Below are positions 60,464 to 64,000 of a DNA stretch of 64,000 nucleotides, one piece after another (positions within the stretch are counted from its first letter, which is position 1; the number at the start of each line of letters is the position of its first letter). The notes beneath the pieces are model-generated. The model had not been told where the DNA came from. It ran no database searches and saw only the letters and a program-made list of their open reading frames with translations. A program made the translations under genes and the position numbers. Where the stretch lies: contig NC_020054.1 in assembly GCF_000331105.1 (NCBI RefSeq), positions 962,456 through 1,026,455 of the forward strand, read 5' to 3'. The DNA comes from Fibrella aestuarina BUZ 2 (GTDB lineage Bacteria > Bacteroidota > Bacteroidia > Cytophagales > Spirosomataceae).

Positions 60464-62392
60464 ATGAAACCACTTTGGCAAGTACCGGGATGGGCCTGTC
60501 AATTCATCGTATGGTTGATTATTGGCTATGGAGGGTGCACCACCTCACTAGCACAGTGTAGCCAAACTTACTCCTGGGTAGATTGGTCTGCATTTCAGGA
60601 CAATAAGGCCGTGGGCTCTATTCTGGTCGATGGAAAGCAAATACAGGTTGACGTGACAACCAATTTTCCCCTTAAGCCGACGAGTGATGTATTTGCCTTT
60701 AGCCAATTTCGTTCCTTTTCAGAATACAGTTCGTTATCCAATAAGACCACGCCAAGGATGGTTTGGTCGAAAGACGGCAAAGGTGAAGCGACCATTTGTT
60801 TTTCGGAGCCCGTCACCAACCCTGTACTACTGATTGCATCGCTCGGTGGCCCTGACACAACGGTCAACTTAACGTTCTCCCGCTCGTTTGTTCCGCTGTT
60901 CCAGAACAGAGGTGCCGAACAGACTAGCGCGAATAAGCTAAGTGGTACGGAAGGGTATGCTGTAGTCCTGTTCCCAGGTACGTTCAGTTGCCTAACTGTC
61001 GAATCTGATCAGTATGAATATTATACAAATATCAATTTTGGTATTCGGCCTGCTGCCTTTCCGCTGGCACTCAGTACACCACAGCCCGGCTGTAATCGTA
61101 GTAGCGTAGCCGCCACAGGTGGCGCGAGGTATCAGTGGGATGGGGGACAAAAGCCCGGTAGCGGTGCCAACGTATTTGACCAGAGTGGTACGTATACCGT
61201 TAAAGCTACCGACGACAAAGGGTGTGTTGCGTACGCCATGACAACCGTGACGGTGCCGTCGCCAACGGAAGTTCGGTTTGGTACGTACCCACCGCTCTGC
61301 AACGGACAGTCTATAACAGTAGGTCCCACTGTGAAGACAGCTACTAATTCGGTGTCGTATCGGTGGGCGTCCGGCGAAACGACGCCCACCATCACCGTTG
61401 CCAAGTCGGGTACCTATGAAGTCACTGTGCAGGATGGCGGCTGCGTAAAAACGGCTGCCGTGACCATTGCGCCCGCCCGATCACCCGCCTTGAAGCCTGA
61501 TGCAACGGTCTGCCTGGCGGGCACCTCAACGACGCTGGAGGCCGGTACGACCGAAGGGAGTATGACTTACAACTGGTTATCGGGCAACAGTAAATCGCAG
61601 ACGCTCAATGTATCACAACCCGGCCGTTACCAGGTGAAGGTGACAAACCCACTCGGGTGCACGGCCATCCGCACGATCGATGTGGTCACCATGCCAACTG
61701 TCAGCCTGGACCGGTCACGGGCTATCTGCGTAGGTGAAGAAACCGATTTGATCCCCACCGTCGGCGGACCCGCCAGTCCGGTTTATCACTGGTCGACGGG
61801 ATCGGTCGAGCCCAGCATCCGCGTAAGTGAACCGGGTACGTATCAGCTTACTGTGGCTAATGGCCAATGTGCCGCCACCGCGTCACTGGCCTTGACGGTC
61901 AATCCGTTGCCAGCGGTGCTCCCCGACGAGACCGTTTGCCGGGGCAAAACCCTCAACGCCGGTAGTCTGGAGCCTTCGGTTTCTTATAAGTGGGAGAATA
62001 AAGGGGAAACCACCTCCGAGATTGCGATTCAGGCGGAAGGCATTTACCGGGTAGCCATTACTAATCCGATGGGCTGCTCCGTCGTACGAACCATCACGGT
62101 ATCGGGCATCTGTGCCTCCCATATACTGGCCCCCACTGGCTTCACACCGAACGGCGACGGCATGAATGATGTGTTTGCTCCCGCAATTGTGCAGGGCGAC
62201 GTGCTTGAACTAACTGTTTACAACCGATGGGGTGTCGTCGTCTACAGCGAACGAACCGACCGGCCGACCTGGGACGGCACGCAATATGGACAGGCTTGCC
62301 CTAATGGTTCGTATAGTTACCGCTTGGTGTACCGCACTATTCGCAACGATGGCGACAAAGTATACAACGGAACGATCGTGCTGCTGCGATGA
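60464..62392 (+). CDS. Surface protein with Ig-like repeats and T9SS type B sorting domain
   Basis: The ATG at 60464 (642 aa) opens a signal peptide (QFIVWLIIGYGGCTTSLAQC); an in-frame GTG lies at 60443. After an N-terminal domain of about 190 aa with no family I recognise, four or more Ig/PKD-like units of about 70 aa carry the W-x-x-G...Y..K/V.. pattern. The last 85 residues (LAPTGFTPNGDGMNDVFAP to GTIVLLR) form a CHU_C/type B sorting domain. It is probably exported by T9SS and attached to the surface or matrix. Its location in the EPS locus suggests a matrix-associated adhesin (inference). Confidence 0.88.
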   Translation: MKPLWQVPGWACQFIVWLIIGYGGCTTSLAQCSQTYSWVDWSAFQDNKAVGSILVDGKQIQVDVTTNFPLKPTSDVFAFSQFRSFSEYSSLSNKTTPRMVWSKDGKGEATICFSEPVTNPVLLIASLGGPDTTVNLTFSRSFVPLFQNRGAEQTSANKLSGTEGYAVVLFPGTFSCLTVESDQYEYYTNINFGIRPAAFPLALSTPQPGCNRSSVAATGGARYQWDGGQKPGSGANVFDQSGTYTVKATDDKGCVAYAMTTVTVPSPTEVRFGTYPPLCNGQSITVGPTVKTATNSVSYRWASGETTPTITVAKSGTYEVTVQDGGCVKTAAVTIAPARSPALKPDATVCLAGTSTTLEAGTTEGSMTYNWLSGNSKSQTLNVSQPGRYQVKVTNPLGCTAIRTIDVVTMPTVSLDRSRAICVGEETDLIPTVGGPASPVYHWSTGSVEPSIRVSEPGTYQLTVANGQCAATASLALTVNPLPAVLPDETVCRGKTLNAGSLEPSVSYKWENKGETTSEIAIQAEGIYRVAITNPMGCSVVRTITVSGICASHILAPTGFTPNGDGMNDVFAPAIVQGDVLELTVYNRWGVVVYSERTDRPTWDGTQYGQACPNGSYSYRLVYRTIRNDGDKVYNGTIVLLR

Positions 62393-62413
62393 CCGAAATT
62401 AAATAGATTTCGG
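62393..62413. terminator. Small convergent terminator
   Basis: CCGAAAT (62393-62399) and ATTTCGG (62407-62413) form a perfect 7-bp stem with a 7-nt loop between two converging genes. It begins one base after the T9SS gene's stop. Confidence 0.6.
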
Positions 62414-62414
62414 C

Positions 62415-63173
62415 TTACAGCTTGCTATTCAACAGAGGTTGCTTGGCTAGTTCCTGCCAGCCTGGCATTGAAAAGGCCTCCTGAAGGATGGCGAGGTCGG
62501 CGGGGCGGTGCAGGTCGCTGCCGATGAAACTGATGCAGTGCTCTTTGAGCAGATCCTGCGCCAGCTTCTGGGCTTTGGCTCCGTAGCGTCCTGCGAGTGA
62601 CATCAGATTTAATTGCAACAGACACCCCTGCTCACGAAGCTGCTTCAGCAGGTAGGGCTCGCTCTGGTAATAGCGGTAACGTTCGGGGTGGGCCAGAATA
62701 GGGGTATAGCCTTTGACCTGCAGGTCGAACACCCATTGGTCGAGTTGTCGGGGGGCGGCGGCCCAGCCCGTTTCAATCAACACATACTGTTTTTCCCCGA
62801 AGCTCAGCAGCTCACCCGCGCGCAGCAGGTGATCGAACTGTTCGTCGAGCAGGTACTCAGCGGCAACACTGAATTCAATCGGGATGTTCTCGTCGCGAAG
62901 GGCTTGTTGTACGCCCTTGACGGCCTCCAGCAGTTGCGTGGCGGTGTTGGGGTGGTAATCCTGACTGATATGTGGGGTGGCAATGACGCGCCGGATCCCC
63001 CAGGCAGCATACTGCCGGAGACAGGCCAGGCTTTCGTCCAGCGTCTTAACCCCATCATCGACACCCGGGATCAGGTGGTTATGCATATCCGTCGGCCATA
63101 GCTCGGTAATCCGCTCTATCACTGAGGCCGCACTCGACTCCTTCTTAAACCAACGTTGTACTTGTTGCCACAT
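62415..63173 (-). CDS. CpsB/YwqE-type PHP-domain tyrosine phosphatase
   Basis: The ATG at 63173 (252 aa) is preferred over a GTG at 63182. The PHP metal motif DMHNHLIPGVDDG (about 29-41), an ATPHIS motif (about 66-71), AHPERYRYY (about 160-168) and SDLHRP (about 220-225) are all present, fitting a trinuclear metal site. Such enzymes dephosphorylate the tyrosine tail of Wzc-type kinases and thereby control polymer length, so the partner is probably Wzc at 43.7 kb. The next gene downstream on the minus strand is beyond the converging terminator. Confidence 0.9.
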   Translation of the reverse strand: MWQQVQRWFKKESSAASVIERITELWPTDMHNHLIPGVDDGVKTLDESLACLRQYAAWGIRRVIATPHISQDYHPNTATQLLEAVKGVQQALRDENIPIEFSVAAEYLLDEQFDHLLRAGELLSFGEKQYVLIETGWAAAPRQLDQWVFDLQVKGYTPILAHPERYRYYQSEPYLLKQLREQGCLLQLNLMSLAGRYGAKAQKLAQDLLKEHCISFIGSDLHRPADLAILQEAFSMPGWQELAKQPLLNSKL

Positions 63174-63201
63174 GCTGACCACAAAGATACCGCCTAATAA
63201 A

Positions 63202-64000
63202 TTAGAGCAACATCATCTGCATCCAAGTTACCATATGGCTAACGCCCTCGGCTAAGCTTACTTCCGGGGCATAGGTGAGTCGTTGTGAGGCTTTGGATAA
63301 ATCGGCCCAGGTGTGCGATACATCGCCGGGCTGTCGGGTGTTGAACGTCAGCTGCGCTTTGTTGCCGGTGGCTTCTTCCATGAGCTGCACCAGCTGGGCA
63401 ACGGTGGTATTGGTGCCACTGCCAATGTTGTACAGTTGAAAGCCGTCCCAGTGTTGGAGGGCTTTGGTAATGCCCGCTGCTACGTCGGTCACGTAGGTAA
63501 AATCGCGGCTGGCATTGCCGTCGCCGTAAATGGTAATGGGCTGATGCGTCAGGATGCGCCGGAGAAACTGATAGATCGCCATATCGGGGCGTTGCAGCGG
63601 CCCAAATACGGTAAAGAAACGGAGGCAGTTGATGGCGAATCCATGCTCCTCGGCGTATTGCTGGCAAAGCTGTTCGGCCGCCTGTTTGGTCTGGGCGTAG
63701 GGCGAAATCGGCGCGGGCTGATTTCGCAGTTCACTGTTCCGTTGCCGCTCCGTTTCCCCGTAGACAGATGACGACGAGCTGAAAACAAGCCGCCGGACGT
63801 TGTGCGCCCGCATCATGTCGAGCAGGTGCTGCGTACCCAATACGTTGACCCGATAATATTCGTTGGGTTGCCCAAACGACGACCTTACACCCGGCAAAGC
63901 GGCCAGATGCACCACAGCGTCAAAGGTATACTGCTGAAAGAGCCGGTGCAGGAGCAGCGGATCGCAGAGGTCGCCCTCGTGCACATGTACCCGCCCCGAG
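63202..64000 (-). CDS. NAD-dependent sugar epimerase/dehydratase, 5' end cut by the window
   Basis: Extended SDR family; the reading frame is open through position 64000. About 265 residues are seen: VVHLAALPGVRSSF (with the cofactor-proximal A-A motif), SSSSVYGE, and the catalytic Y-x3-K as YAQTKQAAEQLC, then VFGPLQRPDM and an SRDFTYVTDVA block. The N-terminal GxxGxxG nucleotide-binding segment, about 55-60 aa, lies outside. The overall pattern resembles UDP-glucuronate 4-epimerases (GalE/WbpP-like); the precise substrate is uncertain. It probably supplies a nucleotide sugar to the EPS locus. Confidence 0.88.
   Translation of the reverse strand, partial: SGRVHVHEGDLCDPLLLHRLFQQYTFDAVVHLAALPGVRSSFGQPNEYYRVNVLGTQHLLDMMRAHNVRRLVFSSSSSVYGETERQRNSELRNQPAPISPYAQTKQAAEQLCQQYAEEHGFAINCLRFFTVFGPLQRPDMAIYQFLRRILTHQPITIYGDGNASRDFTYVTDVAAGITKALQHWDGFQLYNIGSGTNTTVAQLVQLMEEATGNKAQLTFNTRQPGDVSHTWADLSKASQRLTYAPEVSLAEGVSHMVTWMQMMLL

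Noticed and set aside
1..64000. ACGTACC as a strand-polar Chi- or KOPS-like motif
   Set aside because: My count is about 42 in one orientation and 30 in the other, with no clear switch point. A bias within 33.9-49.6 kb can be explained by gene content. Strand polarity is not supported from this window alone.
1..64000. tRNA, rRNA, or known riboswitch genes
   Set aside because: No T-loop GGTTCGAATCC-like boxes, rRNA motifs or recognised riboswitch cores were seen in any gap.

Overview
The window looks like part of a chromosome from a Bacteroidota bacterium of the Cytophagales, probably near Spirosoma or its relatives (inference). The signs are three secreted proteins with type IX secretion (T9SS) sorting domains (two type-A-like tails, one gliding-motility-type type B tail), a short NuoG without a molybdopterin-like region, an ExbB-ExbD-ExbD-TonB cluster, promoter-like TAnnTTTG boxes, and about half G+C by eye. 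No rRNA, tRNA, CRISPR array, transposase or phage gene was recognised.

Layout. (1) 1-12.35 kb, minus strand: complex I genes nuoA-B-C-D-E-F and nuoG-H-I-J. Between nuoF and nuoG lies a three-gene glycosyltransferase cassette (GT-C membrane enzyme, DPM1-like GT2, STELLO-like enzyme), bounded by a perfect 44-bp palindrome on one side and a 15-bp-arm inverted repeat on the other. (2) 12.4-17.9 kb, minus: two paralogous secreted sialate-O-acetylesterase-like proteins with Ig-like repeats and T9SS tails. (3) 17.96-19.7 kb, minus: obg and adk. (4) 19.8-26 kb, minus: exbB-exbD-exbD-tonB-small membrane protein-PstS-like lipoprotein-TPR protein, an envelope energisation operon. (5) 26.5-32.1 kb, minus: a CzcCBA-type metal efflux system, with a divergent secreted protein and a GH65 enzyme on the plus strand to 35.1 kb. 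(6) 35.2-40.3 kb: a TetR regulator divergent from a PaaE-like flavin/2Fe-2S reductase, and a large periplasmic-propeller sensor kinase whose 3' end overlaps the reductase gene tail to tail. (7) 40.4-64 kb: an ArnT-like transferase followed by a Wzx/Wzy exopolysaccharide locus (wza, wzc, initiating sugar transferase, wzx, two GT4, wzy, GT11, GT2, acyltransferase; then on the minus strand GT4, wzi, two GT2-like paralogs, a GT26), a type-B T9SS adhesin-like protein, a CpsB-type phosphatase and a truncated sugar epimerase.

How they work together: the EPS genes cover initiation (phosphoglycosyl transferase), assembly (GT4/GT2/GT11/GT26), flipping (Wzx), polymerisation (Wzy), export and length control (Wza/Wzc with CpsB phosphatase) and surface attachment (Wzi). 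The segment from about 50.4 to 54.5 kb becomes steadily more AT-rich and looks horizontally acquired.

The most unusual signal is not a gene. The heptamer ACGTACC / GGTACGT occurs about 70 times by eye count (chance expectation about 8). It is often extended to ACGTACCTGA or ACGTACCCA, lies in genes in all three frames and in intergenic hairpins, and is absent from the AT-rich polysaccharide segment. A second pattern is that almost every gap longer than about 50 bp inside the nuo and cus operons carries its own imperfect inverted repeat.
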